Below, one piece after another: positions 24,540 to 33,259 of a stretch of 64,000 nucleotides of DNA. The notes below the pieces were generated by a model. That model had not been told where the DNA came from, searched no databases, and saw nothing but the letters and a program-made list of their open reading frames with translations. The stretch's first letter is position 1. Each line of letters opens with the position of its first letter. This stretch comes from Takakia lepidozioides (Eukaryota; Streptophyta; Takakiopsida; Takakiales; Takakiaceae), in contig CM060733.1 of assembly GCA_030704615.1 (NCBI GenBank), forward strand, positions 16,246,001 through 16,310,000, written 5' to 3'. Position numbers and translations under genes: made by a program.

Positions 24540-24855
24540 AGTTGGAATCTGTCGCCAGTCAGTCCGCTTGTCAGTCGCCAGTCTGCTGGTGTCCACTTGC
24601 CAGTCTACCGGACTGAGTCAGTCTGCTTGCCAATCGCCAGTCCGCTCGTCAATCACCGGTCTGCTGGTGAGTCCACTCGCCAGTCTACTGGACTGAGTCA
24701 ATCCGCTCGCCAATCACCGGTCTACTGGTGAGTCCACTCGCCGGTCTACCGGACTGAGTCAGTCCGCTTGCCAATCGCCAGTCTGCTCGTCAATCACCGG
24801 TCTGCTGGTGAGTCCACTCGCCAGTCTACCGGACTGAGTCAGTCCGCTGCAGAGC
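24540..24855. repeat. Minisatellite with GGACTGAGTCAGTCCGCT motif
   Basis: Repeats of about 63-82 bp built from ACCGGACTGAGTCAGTCCGC, CAATCACCGGTCTGCTGGTG and AGTCCACTCGCCAGTCTAC blocks, about four copies in variable order. It lies in the gypsy leader. Confidence 0.8.
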
Positions 24856-25354
24856 TGCAGAGAACCAAAAAGCAAGTGGAAGGAGCAGGGCTGCCCACAG
24901 CCTCTTCTTCATCAGTCGACTCAGTCTCAGGAGAAGCTGGAATGGCTTTATCACCAGCCCCCTTACATCTGGGGATCCAGTCCAAAGGTAAGGGAAAAGC
25001 CTCTCCAAACACGCCACTAAACTCAATGGCAAACAACCAAGCCCTGCTGGCTCCCAGCCCTTGTGAGCACTCATTCAAGCACTCTCCTTGGCCATAGCAT
25101 CTGTCTTAGAGCCTATTCCAGCCCCCTACACCTGCCACTTCAAGAGCCATGCTCTACCTAGGCTTGGGGTTGAAACCTCAACTCACATATGCCCTACAAG
25201 TGGTCTTCTTTCACCCAAGTGGGAACCAGCCCTAGCCCTTCCATTCTAGCTCTCTAAAGCTTGAAAACAAAAGCCTCAATGGGCTGAAGGCATGCTCCAC
25301 ACATGCCCCACTCTCACCATGAGAGAATCAGCTCTTTTGCTTCATTTCTTGCAC

Positions 25355-25595
25355 CCACAAACCTGAAAATACAAGCTTCAGCAGGCTGAAAACATGCTCC
25401 ACACATGCTCTACAGGGCAACCAGCCCCTTCCTTCCTTTCTTGCACTCCCAAACCTGAAAGTACAAGCCTTCAACAGGCTGAAAGCATGCTCCACACATG
25501 CTCTACAGGGCAACCAGCCCCTTCCTTCCTTTCTTGCACTCTCTCCAAGCTTGAAGATGGCAGCTTCAACGAGCTGAATACATGCTCCACACATG
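25355..25595. repeat. Tandem repeat, ~107-bp unit
   Basis: Two near-identical units and a decayed third, each with ACATGCTCCACACATGCTCT and a CCTTCCTTTCTTGCACTC block, in the gypsy leader. Confidence 0.8.
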
Positions 25596-26129
25596 CAACC
25601 TCTTCACACAAGAGGTATCAGCCCCCTATCTTGGCTCCTTGGCTCCTTGATGCTCTCTAAGACAAGACTAAGCACTCCACAGCCCTTGCCAAGCTCCTGA
25701 AACCCTAAGGCTTACATTTCCAGCCCCAAGAGACTCCTCTTGTGGTGCAAGAGCTCTTCTTCCAAGCTCTGAAACCCTAGGTGCACATTCCATGGCCTTG
25801 CCGCACATCTTAGCTTTTGTTCTAGCCCTACTCTTGCCATGACAAGAGCCCTCTCAATGCTGAAGCTCGAGATTGAAACCCAATCTCCACATACTCCACA
25901 AAGTGCACTGATTTGCCCCGAGCCAAATCAGCCCTTTCGCTTGGTCTTACAATCCTTCACACAATGAAAGCTCGCATTCCCAAGTCCAGTTCTCAGCTTT
26001 GCCACCAAGCCACTCCATGGTGCTCCTTGCATAACAACCTGGTTTCTCTCATTTCTCAAGCAAAAACCACAAGTGCTACAACTAACTCGAACCTGGCACT
26101 CACAGACTCGGGCTGATCTTTCTCGAGTG

Positions 26130-26455
26130 ATAAAGAAAGAAGAAAGAAGAGGACATACAAGCACAAGCTCACAAGCTGAAGCATAAACTCATGCATATAT
26201 AACCTCATCACTCAAATACAAGTCAAGCCACGTGCACCCCACGCCATGGGGAATCCACACTACGGTGCCATAGCTAGGCGCGGTGATGCTCAACTCGAGA
26301 AAGATGAGCCTCCCGCGCTTGCCGTGAAGATAACCACTCCAGGGCCTAAATCTGCCTTGACCCCTGGATTGACACTTGGGCCAATCCCAAATGTCAATAT
26401 ATAAAAACTAGCTATTTTCTAGCTAGTTTCACACTAGTGGTAAAATAACTTGACA
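26130..26455 (-). repeat. LTR block Y at the gypsy 5' side
   Basis: A 326-bp copy of 17178-17503 with about seven substitutions. In element orientation it starts TGTCAAG at 26455 directly beside the AGGA target duplication and ends CTTTAT at 26130, after which leader sequence begins. Block X is absent here. No recognisable tRNA primer-binding site follows. Confidence 0.85.
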
Positions 26456-26867
26456 AGGATCCCAGCCTCCAACAATGGACTCGTCCACCAACACCTCTCT
26501 GCCAACGGAGTCCGCCAAGGAGACGTAAAAAACAGATTGACCCTCTACGTACCCATGGCAAAAATCACGTTCCAACTTTTGAATGTCATTCATCAGAGCT
26601 GGTCGAACAAAGGGCATGGAGATCAAACGACATAGGGGTATCATTATTTTTCCCCCAGGGACGCCCATGGCCTTGATGACTTGGGCAGAATTCACTTTGG
26701 AGAATGAAAGCAGATCTTTCGCTTTGTCTTCATATGACCTGCCATCGTCCTCCTCCTCAACAACCACCAGTTCCTGCTCAATCACTTCTTCCTCGACCTG
26801 AGTAGCACCTTTCATTTTCTTTGTCTGCACTCAAAACGATATATTATGAATGTAAAAGACTTGCCAG

Positions 26868-26895
26868 AAATTGCGTGCTTCAACGCACGCAATTT
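26868..26895. repeat. Intronic hairpin (short), MTase intron 1
   Basis: Arms AAATTGCGTGC / GCACGCAATTT pair perfectly over 11 bp, with a 6-nt loop. It lies just downstream of the donor-proximal hairpins in the first intron of the copy A MTase gene. Confidence 0.85.
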
Positions 26896-26986
26896 TCTAC
26901 CCTCTGAAAGGTACTCATTTCTTTGCCTATTTCATACCCAATGTCAATCTACTCTCTTGCATCAAACATTTAATCTAATCTCGCTG

Positions 26987-27080
26987 TAGGCTGAAAGGTG
27001 AGTGCGAGAGAACCTCCAGAAACTGCGTGCGTTGACGCACGCAATTTCTGGGGGTTCTCTCACACTCACTTTTCTGCCTA
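26987..27080. repeat. Long intronic hairpin, 45-bp stem
   Basis: Two 45-nt arms with about five mismatches around a TTGA loop; the central core is TGCGTGCGTTGACGCACGCA. The outer stem (TAGGCTGAAAGGTGAGTG and partner) differs from that of the next hairpin, although the inner stem (GAGAGAACC.CCAGAAA) is shared. Confidence 0.9.
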
Positions 27081-27109
27081 TTCATGGCTTCTGTCGCAGT
27101 TAACACAGC

Positions 27110-27205
27110 ACAGCTGAGAGAAGGTCATAGAGAGAACATTCAGAAATTGCGTGTGTTGACGCACGCAATTTCTGGAGGTTCTCTCTATGACCTTCTCTCG
27201 GCTGT
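27110..27205. repeat. Long intronic hairpin, 46-bp stem
   Basis: Two 46-nt arms with about four mismatches around TTGA. The outer stem ACAGCTGAGAGAAGGTCA is unique to this hairpin; the inner stem and core match the hairpin at 26987-27080. It is absent from copy B because of the deletion there. Confidence 0.9.
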
Positions 27206-27385
27206 CGAACTCTAATCGAACTACTTGGGATGGTACAACCATTGTGCAATGTGAAAGTCTCCCCTCCTATGCAGTACATGAAAAGTGAGAAGTGGGTCAC
27301 ACCCGGGTTTGGTTGTTATGCATTGCCTGCATCCCTGTGGTCTTACTCTAAATGATCAAGCATAAAAAAGCAGAAGAGATGGCAA

Positions 27386-27417
27386 GAAAAATGTGTGCGC
27401 CACCGCACGTAGTTTTC
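27386..27417. repeat. Degenerate hairpin of the same family
   Basis: GAAAAATGTGTGCG pairs imperfectly with CGCACGTAGTTTTC, near the 5' end of MTase intron 1. It is a weak member of the family. Confidence 0.55.
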
Positions 27418-27763
27418 ATGCCCTGGAAACTTGACAGAAAATGGCAAGTAAGAGAATCACCTGAGGTCCTTTGGCCGCCTTTGATGTGGCAACAACGGCG
27501 GTCGTCCTCCCAGTTTGGGCAGCCTTCTTAACCTTTGGTGTCGCCTCCTCCTCCACAATGTTCTTCCCCTTCGGCGTGGATTCCTTTGCAAGAGCGTCTG
27601 CCTCGTCTGTGTCCATAGAGTCTGTGTCGTCCTCTGACACAGTTTCGTCCGCAACTTCATCAGGAGTTGGCGGCTGGTCCTCCCCCGCCATGTGTTCGGT
27701 TTCCAGGGCTGCGCTCTCCTCTGCGATCTCCTTCAGTGTCATGTTCAGCTTTCGGCCTTTCAT

Positions 27764-28429
27764 TCTCTCTCTTGCCTTCTTCCTCTCTCGCGCTGAAGTA
27801 AAAAAGAATGACTGTCTTCTAGGCCTTCCACTCTCTTGCGCGGAACTCTGTCTCCTGCTACTCTCCAGCTTGAAAAACTACGATCTACTGGAATGAGAGA
27901 CGTCGTGCGATGAGTAGCAGCCGGGGCATCGCTCTCGGCGGTTATACATGTATTCACTGCATACGTGTCCCCCTCCTAACGGCACACTCGTCCATTCTGC
28001 GGTGGCTGCCGTCTTTCATTATGGAGGTATGGCCATCGCATGGATTTGATTCGGATGGATGACTAATTTCAGTAGATTTTTTGGATTCTCCCAGATCAAC
28101 ATCTTCCATTCGTTCGACGCCGATTCGTCTTAAACCCTACACTCAATGCATTGTCGAGTTCCACGTAGCTGAACACCTTGGGGTGGCATGGGATGTTGGT
28201 CCCCGCCGTCATTTCACATGGGTCTGTAAAGGCAGATAACTGCTTAATAACTGTTTTATGAACTGTTTTGACAACTGTTTCTGAAAGGCTCTTTAACGGT
28301 ATGTCAGCTTTTAAAATAGGTCTTGACTGACCCTTCCATAACGGTTTGGGACATACATGACGAGTTGTCCTTTGCCGACCTCGTTAGTAAAGGTGACGGA
28401 CTTTTAGGTTTCGGTCTGAAATGTAAAGC
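27764..28429. promoter_or_regulatory. Divergent promoter region between MTase (-) and transposase (+)
   Basis: The two MULE genes are transcribed away from this stretch of about 0.65 kb. No coding ORF is evident apart from the probable upstream extension of MTase exon 1 to about 27835 (its ATG has become AGG here but is intact at 63734). I see no convincing TATA box, so the promoter call is positional. Confidence 0.4.
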
Positions 28430-31400
28430 ATGAGAAATGTAATCCCCACTATTGTTTGTAACAAGAATCCGCACAGAAGTTGTGGCTTCCGCACTTTTGC
28501 GAGGGAATTTCTTTTGCAGCAACATGGCTTCTCCGAAGCGGAGTTTTACTCTGTGGAGAAACCGGTACCTTTCTCGAAGGAGACCGATGACAATGGTTTT
28601 GCAATTGCGGAGGAACATCTCCTAGCAATGCGTTTCGAGTTCCAGTATGGTACTGTGTGGCTAGAAAGAGAGGTTTACGGTGTCGGTGGGAAGTTGAAGA
28701 AGTATGCTTTCCAGAAACCAGATGAAAACGCACTTATGAGTCAGTGGAGAGTTCCTCCAGGAAGATACAGAGTCTTTGGAGCTCATTGCCGGCAGTCGAT
28801 TGGTTCGTATGTGGCGTCGGAAACTGCTGCTTCTGTTGTTCAAGACAAGATGAATGTGGTCGTGAAGACGGAGCCCACAACTTCTAGACAAATTGTTGAG
28901 CTCTCCGATTCCTCGGAGGAGGACGTCCCGAAAATTCCTTTTGTGGCTCCTTCTCTGGTGGTGTGGTGCCCCAATTGAAGGACCTGTGTAGTGTCATTCC
29001 TAAACTGAAGTCAATGGGAGGAATGCCCGGTTTCAAGAGTGAATTGCGGGGGATTGACTAGGACACTGTCCCTGTTGAGCGTGTGCAGTACCTTCCAAAA
29101 TCTTTTGATGGGGATGTCGTCTTCGAGCTGCCTCCACCTGGGCGGGGTGGACCCGTTTGGAGCCTCATGCACGGAATGGACAAGAGACACGATGGACACC
29201 TATGGTGCAGAACGAAGACATCCAATATTCAACATGATGACAAGCTCGTGTTCAGGAGAGCGGTGTGCAATGGGCACCTGAGGTGCGAGAATTTGAGTTG
29301 CAGACATTTCTGCGGTCAGAGGTTCAGAACCAGAGCGAGAGCCCGGTGAAGCACCTCCAAGCTCCAACACTTTCGTTTGCAAGTTCTGCAAACGAGCGCC
29401 TTCCTGTGTGCAGTGTGTGGAGCAAGAATGTACTATGTGGTGCACCGTTTTCCAACCTTGACTAGAGCCGGTGTGCATTTCGGGTTCCACAACCATCCAG
29501 TGTCGAAGGGGATTACAGGGAAAGCGTTGAAACAGTATCTAGGTTGATAAGACAAGAGTATGAGAGCAATCCAACAGCCACCACCTCCACAATTGTTCTT
29601 GGAGCAAACAAGACTTCCTGGAAACCATATTCTTAGTGAAGGAGATTCTGTGGGCAGGAAACTCGACGGGTCAGCCTTGGACAATGTTATGGATCACTTC
29701 TCTACCTCGAGCTCGCCGAACATTAAAACCAGGTGAATGCATTGAGGATGGGCTCTGCTAACAGAGGGTACGTTGATAACATTTTCGAGTTGAAGCGATG
29801 GAGCAGTATGACTACATTCAAGAGAGTGTGTTCCCAGGTCAAAGGTCGAACAAAGTGTACGTTTTCAAAATGTCCACAGCTGGGGAGGGCAGCGGAGTCA
29901 GTCTTGTGAAGCGCATGCAGAAGGGTGGCGATCTTCAAAAACTGTTTCCTTATGTTTGATCACGTCAAATGAGTGAAAAGACTGGACTACAATGGCGTGT
30001 CATGTTTACGATCCTTTCTACCAGCGAGTCATGACAATTGCAGTGTGTGACATGCAATCAGAGGATGTGGATTCGCAGCAGCTAATGTGGAGAAATCTCA
30101 TTCGCGTTATGGACTCCCAAGGTGTCCCATGTCCAAATTTCGCCAGATTTATGGCAGATAGTGCTCAAGCGAATTTCAATGCTATTCGCATTGTTTGGAT
30201 CAGGAGATCCAAAGGTGCCAATGCCAGGAAGAGAGCGAACATATCTTTTCCATTGACCAGTCCCTTGAGAAACATACAAAGGCAGACATCAAACCGAAAA
30301 TGCAGCCTATTCATCTTAGGCTATGCAAAAGTACAAAGATGCCAAGAAGCATGGCAGAGGCGAATACATTGTTCCAGACAATTTGTGCCTAGAGGTCATC
30401 TGGGTGCATCAGAAGACAGTATGAGAGCGCTAGAAGACTGGTTGGCATTTTGGCACTTCCGGTACAGACAATGGGAGCATGCATGACAACGGTGCGTGCA
30501 TTGAAAACTTGAAAATTTCATTGAGTTTGTATCCATTTCCAATCATGTCTGTTGTGGTGAGGTGTGCATGTCCTCTTTCTGATATATGTTTTTCCATTTT
30601 GCAGCACTTCTCAATTGAGGAGATGGCGGACATCCCCTCTTGCAATCTGGCGGAGACGGTGCACAATGTATGGTTGCAGCAATCTGGAAAGCGGGGCGGG
30701 ATTTGTATGTGGCGACGGCAGATGATCTGATTCAAGCTCTACTGCAATAGACGAGATATCGGGAGTTCTTGCGGGGTGGCGTTGGTGGCAAGGGTCCAGA
30801 CAAGTCCGAGTTGATGTTGCGAGTAGCAAGAAGATCAGGGGATCCGAACAAGAGTTCCAGGGCTGTCAGCATGTGTGCGGAAGGAACTCCTCTGGTGTCC
30901 AGAGTTCCCCATCTGGAGGGTGAGAGAGATTCGGGTCTTGTAAACGGAAATTGAACACCTTTCTTGGGTCGGATGCGGACTCCCACAAGCCGGACAGGGA
31001 CAACTTCTCCATGCCGCGTGTTCCATTTCATCAGAGGTTCGTTTCCGGCATATCCAGTGTGAACGATCCTTTGTCACAAAGCCAAAGGCAGCCATCCCCA
31101 CAGTGAGTGCAATGGGGCAGGAGGCGAACGTGCTCCCCCTGTGGTGGAGTCCATGTGCCCCGACGAAGTCTGGCACATAGAACGCACCACTGCTGGGTCT
31201 CTCGAGTGAAGTGCACGGCAATCAGAGCAACCAATCGTGAGAAATGCAAGTCCTCCATATCCAGAGGCAAGGTCCGAACTCCGGCTCCGACCTTCACTGG
31301 TTTGTTCACGCCTTATGGGCAAGCCGAGGCGAAGAACCACAAATTCTGGTTCTGCCCTGACGACTGGTAGGTGCGTGCGTGGGACTGTGCGACCATCGGT

Positions 31401-31890
31401 TATCATGAAGCCTCCTCCACCAAGCGTTTGGCCTGTGAAGGTGGGGACACATCTCACAACTCACGAGATTGCCATGCTGGGAGGAGGCAGGCTTCTCCCT
31501 TTAGCGAGCCCCCTCTGTACATGCAGGTGCTTCTACTTCAGCAAGTTCTGGAGTGCCACCACCGAATGCTGATGCATGGCCAACAAAACGAAATGGGAAG
31601 CTGGTTCGTCGTTTCCCTCCGACTGCCGAGCATTTCGGCAAGGTGGAATCCGCTTGAATGCTTCAAGGTCGTGTTACAGGCACTACGGAAGTTCCACATC
31701 CCAGGTATGGACGAATCTACACTATGATGACCTCCACATCCGCTATGCACGACCGGTTGTACGACACCGTTTCAAATTTCCCCAACTGCACCTGTCCTGA
31801 TTTTGTTGGCATGCTTACAACAAGTTTGGAAAGACAGACAAATTTATACCCTGCAAGCATCTGTATTTTATTTCTTGAACAGAATGGTTT
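28430..31890 (+). pseudogene. MULE-type transposase with C-terminal SWIM zinc finger, decayed
   Basis: The N-terminal 182-codon ORF (28430-28978) starts at an ATG. Later pieces in changing frames include CNGHLRCENLSC (about 29270), YYVVHRFPTLTRAGVHFG (about 29430), and an RNase H-like core VCDMQSED plus NFARFMADSAQAN (30045-30175). NLAETVHNVWLQQSGKRGG (about 30640-30700), a Cys-rich HVPRRS segment (about 31155) and a SWIM finger follow: CTCPDF at 31788-31805, then PCKHLYF near 31848-31868 after a frameshift. SWIM fingers and 9-bp target sites are characteristic of MULEs. Frameshifts and stops make this copy inactive, although some gaps may be introns. Confidence 0.7.
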
Positions 31891-32279
31891 GTGATCCCAG
31901 ACACGACATCTTCATTCACCAGGCCACCATGAGTTTCAACGAGGTGAATACACTTATGCAGCGGGATAGGAGCACATAGCATCCTCTTCACTTTGGTCAT
32001 CTACAAATTCCATTACTGGATTTTACAAGAGTTGAAACTTGAACTTGATGTCCCTTCATATATTTGATGCCAATGCAGCCTCCAATTATGTTGTGCAATG
32101 TGTGCCATTTCTTTCTTGTGTGTAGTCGTTCGAATAAAAATGGAATGGATGCAAATGCTTTCACAAGTCGTTCCTGTATTTTAATTTCTGGTGTTTTGCA
32201 TGAATGAATGTCACGGCTATAGGCCCCTCGGCTATAGGTGCTACATGTTTCTGATGATATGGCATCTGCCAAGTTGTCC
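31891..32279. other. MULE right internal region, no gene recognised
   Basis: AT-rich non-coding sequence after the SWIM finger, leading into the GC-rich subterminal repeats. Nothing recognisable. Confidence 0.5.
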
Positions 32280-32482
32280 AGATGCCACGTCAGTCGGATA
32301 TTGACATGTCAGCAGACCCGCCACGTCAGCCTCACGCTCACGCCACGTCAGCGCGACCCCACGCTCACGTCACATCAGCTGGTGTGAGCCTGCGCTCACG
32401 CCACATCACCTCCGCGTGAGCGTACGCTCTCACGCTCACGCGGAAGTCACGTCCTTTCGGGGGTGGGCTCTATGTGGCTACA
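32280..32482 (-). repeat. Right MULE subterminal repeats, end and target duplication
   Basis: At least five copies of CCACGTCAGC or variants, and repeated CTCACGC motifs, lead to a perfect palindromic stretch around 32410-32442. The element tip follows (inward reading ATAGAGCCCACCCCCGAAAG), then GTGGCTACA at 32474-32482, matching the left flank. Confidence 0.75.
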
Positions 32483-32716
32483 GTTCTATTGTGTTCTATT
32501 GTAGCACAAGCTATTATAGATTGTAATAAGAAGTTCTTCAATGTCATAGGGCCCACCCCCGAAAAGAGGGCAATAGCGGCGAGGCAAAGTGACTTTAGTT
32601 ACGCCGGCTTTGATCAAAGTCTTTTCTCTCTCTATTTCATTGATATCTTTATGGGTTTACCTGGGTTTGTCAATGATTGTCGGGTGTGGGAACAGTGCAT
32701 CTCTATTGAAGTTTGA
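32483..32716 (+). pseudogene. PIF/Harbinger transposase fragment split by insertions
   Basis: The + strand reads SIVAQAIIDCNKKF then, after the 90-bp mini-MULE, IFMGLPGFVNDCRVW. This matches the DDE_4 signature in PIF/Harbinger (HARBI1-like) transposases, where D..xxF..x..GxPGSxxDsrv holds catalytic Asp residues. The frame also continues upstream across the big MULE into 11430-11470. Only this fragment remains. Confidence 0.7.
32546..32635 (-). mobile_element. 90-bp mini-MULE with both MULE end types
   Basis: One end reads ATAGGGCCCACCCCCGAAAAG, like the right end of the large MULE. The other, inverted, reads ATAGAGAGAGAAAAGACT and continues CAAAGCCGGCGTAACTAA, like the large element's left end. 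The flanks TTCAATGTC and TTCATTGAT agree at six of nine positions, a decayed 9-bp target duplication. It interrupts the PIF/Harbinger frame. Confidence 0.75.
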
Positions 32717-32824
32717 AGATAGATTCCAGATTTTCGTGGAATGACATCTTATGGTCGAAGAACGGATTAGAGTCAAACACAAGGTATGGTGGACTGTGAG
32801 TATGCTAGCTGGTCTGGCTTTAAG

Positions 32825-33005
32825 GCGGGCCTTGTACATGGCGTCGGCCTAATAATATTGCAAAGCATGATTTTCTTAACTCAATATTAATCACTTTGCA
32901 ATAGAAAAGGTATTGGCTGGCCTTGTACATGGCGCCGGCCTAATAATGTTGCAAACCATGGTCTTTTTAACTTGAGTATATTATTCACTTTGCAATAGAA
33001 AATGA
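32825..33005. repeat. Tandem pair of foldback units
   Basis: Two copies of about 105 bp, each with GGCCTTGTACATGGCG, CGGCCTAATAAT, ATTGCAAA and, inverted, CTTTGCAATAGAAAA. The ATTGCAAAG / CTTTGCAAT arms could pair within each unit. Confidence 0.65.
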
Positions 33006-33259
33006 ATCAACATTAGCTGGGCCAATCAATGCACATATTTATGAAGTTAAAGGTACAGTCAATGTCAAATCCCTTCAGAACAACTGGTTCATTAAAAGCC
33101 AAACCGTTCATATGTAAACAAGGAAGGCAATTGTTTTCCATCTCAAAGAATTACTAGGCATCATGGGATGTCTTAATTTTGAAAAACAAGGCTAAAACAC
33201 GCAATCACAAGTAGACACGTTGTGGTACACTTTAACAGTAACCAGATGTTTTATAGAAT
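33006..33259. other. No feature recognised
   Basis: AT-rich sequence between the foldback pair and the satellite; no ORF or repeat seen. Confidence 0.4.

Larger units (their letters stand above)
23921..26129 (-). other. Long gypsy leader between LTR and gag
   Basis: About 2.2 kb with no domain-bearing ORF. It contains two minisatellite arrays (listed separately). An untranslated leader of this length is long for Ty3/gypsy; it may hold packaging signals or lost coding sequence. Confidence 0.5.
16996..26455 (-). mobile_element. Ty3/gypsy retrotransposon encoding a C5 DNA methyltransferase and an integrase PHD finger
   Basis: A 9460-bp insertion flanked by AGGA (16992-16995 and 26456-26459); copy B at 63230-63250 is the empty site with one AGGA. 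Minus-strand order: gag (23920 to about 22740), protease (about 22017-21520), C5 MTase (about 21140-20187), a short pre-RT remnant joined to an RNase H tail (about 19800-19650), integrase (about 19300-18207), PHD finger (18081-17949), purine tract, LTR sequence. No reverse transcriptase motif is present. The two 326-bp LTR segments (17178-17503, 26130-26455) differ at about seven sites (about 2%), so the insertion is not very recent. Frameshifts interrupt every domain, so this copy is not autonomous. Confidence 0.92.
13194..27763 (-). pseudogene. ParB-like + beta-class DNA amino-methyltransferase gene (copy A), split by gypsy
   Basis: Exons inferred from frames and GT-AG borders: 27461-27763 (acidic linker), 26456-26824 plus 16751-16995 (one ParB-like exon split by the retrotransposon), 16463-16655, about 15949-16380, 15639-15862, 14660-15254, 14433-14575, 14239-14385, 13794-14081, 13516-13711, 13194-13416. 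The ParB-like part includes FHVWDGNHRLLA in copy B; copy A is frameshifted there. The MTase part has motif IV as ADMVIVDIPD (14433-14575), then GARIVDLTLGTG and GRHLFGMEGDADIF, which is the motif IV then X/I order of beta-class N6-adenine/N4-cytosine methylases. Copy A has lost an ATG (AGG near 27833), a splice donor (ATAAG near 14656), an acceptor (near 14384) and several frames. Confidence 0.75.
1..28140. repeat. Copy A of a large direct duplication
   Basis: Base 1 aligns with base 46128, and similarity continues collinearly to about 28140 (matching the window end at 64000), apart from the gypsy insertion at 16996-26455 and a deletion in copy B. Both copies run off the window, so the unit is at least 18 kb. 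If it is a tandem duplication the period is about 46.1 kb. From 1 to 11470 the copies differ mainly by 1-17-bp indels, most of them losses in copy A; inside the MULE base substitutions become frequent. An unresolved haplotype or assembly duplication cannot be excluded, but the gypsy insertion in only one copy shows that two distinct sequences exist. Confidence 0.93.
11471..32473. mobile_element. MULE carrying a DNA methyltransferase gene (copy A, with nested gypsy)
   Basis: Both ends begin ATAGAG when read inward and are flanked by a perfect 9-bp direct repeat GTGGCTACA (11462-11470 and 32474-32482); 9 bp is the Mutator-superfamily target-site length. Both subterminal regions are rich in CGTGAGCG and CCACGTCAGC motifs. 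The element is 21.0 kb, or about 11.5 kb without the gypsy element. It holds a + strand transposase-like gene with a SWIM finger (28430-31890) and a - strand ParB-MTase gene (13194-27763), transcribed divergently from about 27.8-28.4 kb. Terminal similarity is short, so this is a weak-TIR MULE. The independent 90-bp element at 32546-32635 has one end of each type, which supports the boundaries. Confidence 0.85.

Noticed and set aside
24540-24855. Host minisatellite unrelated to the retrotransposon
   Set aside because: It lies wholly between the element's LTR and gag, so it is part of the leader.
13194-27763. Bacterial contamination as the source of the ParB-methyltransferase
   Set aside because: The gene is interrupted by GT-AG introns, lies between MULE ends and is duplicated with plant GPAT sequence.
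1-28140. Pure assembly duplicate of copy B
   Set aside because: Copy A has a 9.46-kb insertion with target duplication and retains 0.9 kb missing from B, so the copies are distinct sequences; allelic duplication remains possible and is noted.
11471-32473. CACTA or hAT assignment for the large element
   Set aside because: The target duplication is 9 bp (CACTA 3, hAT 8), the tips are not CACTA, and the transposase remnant ends in a SWIM finger, all pointing to a MULE.
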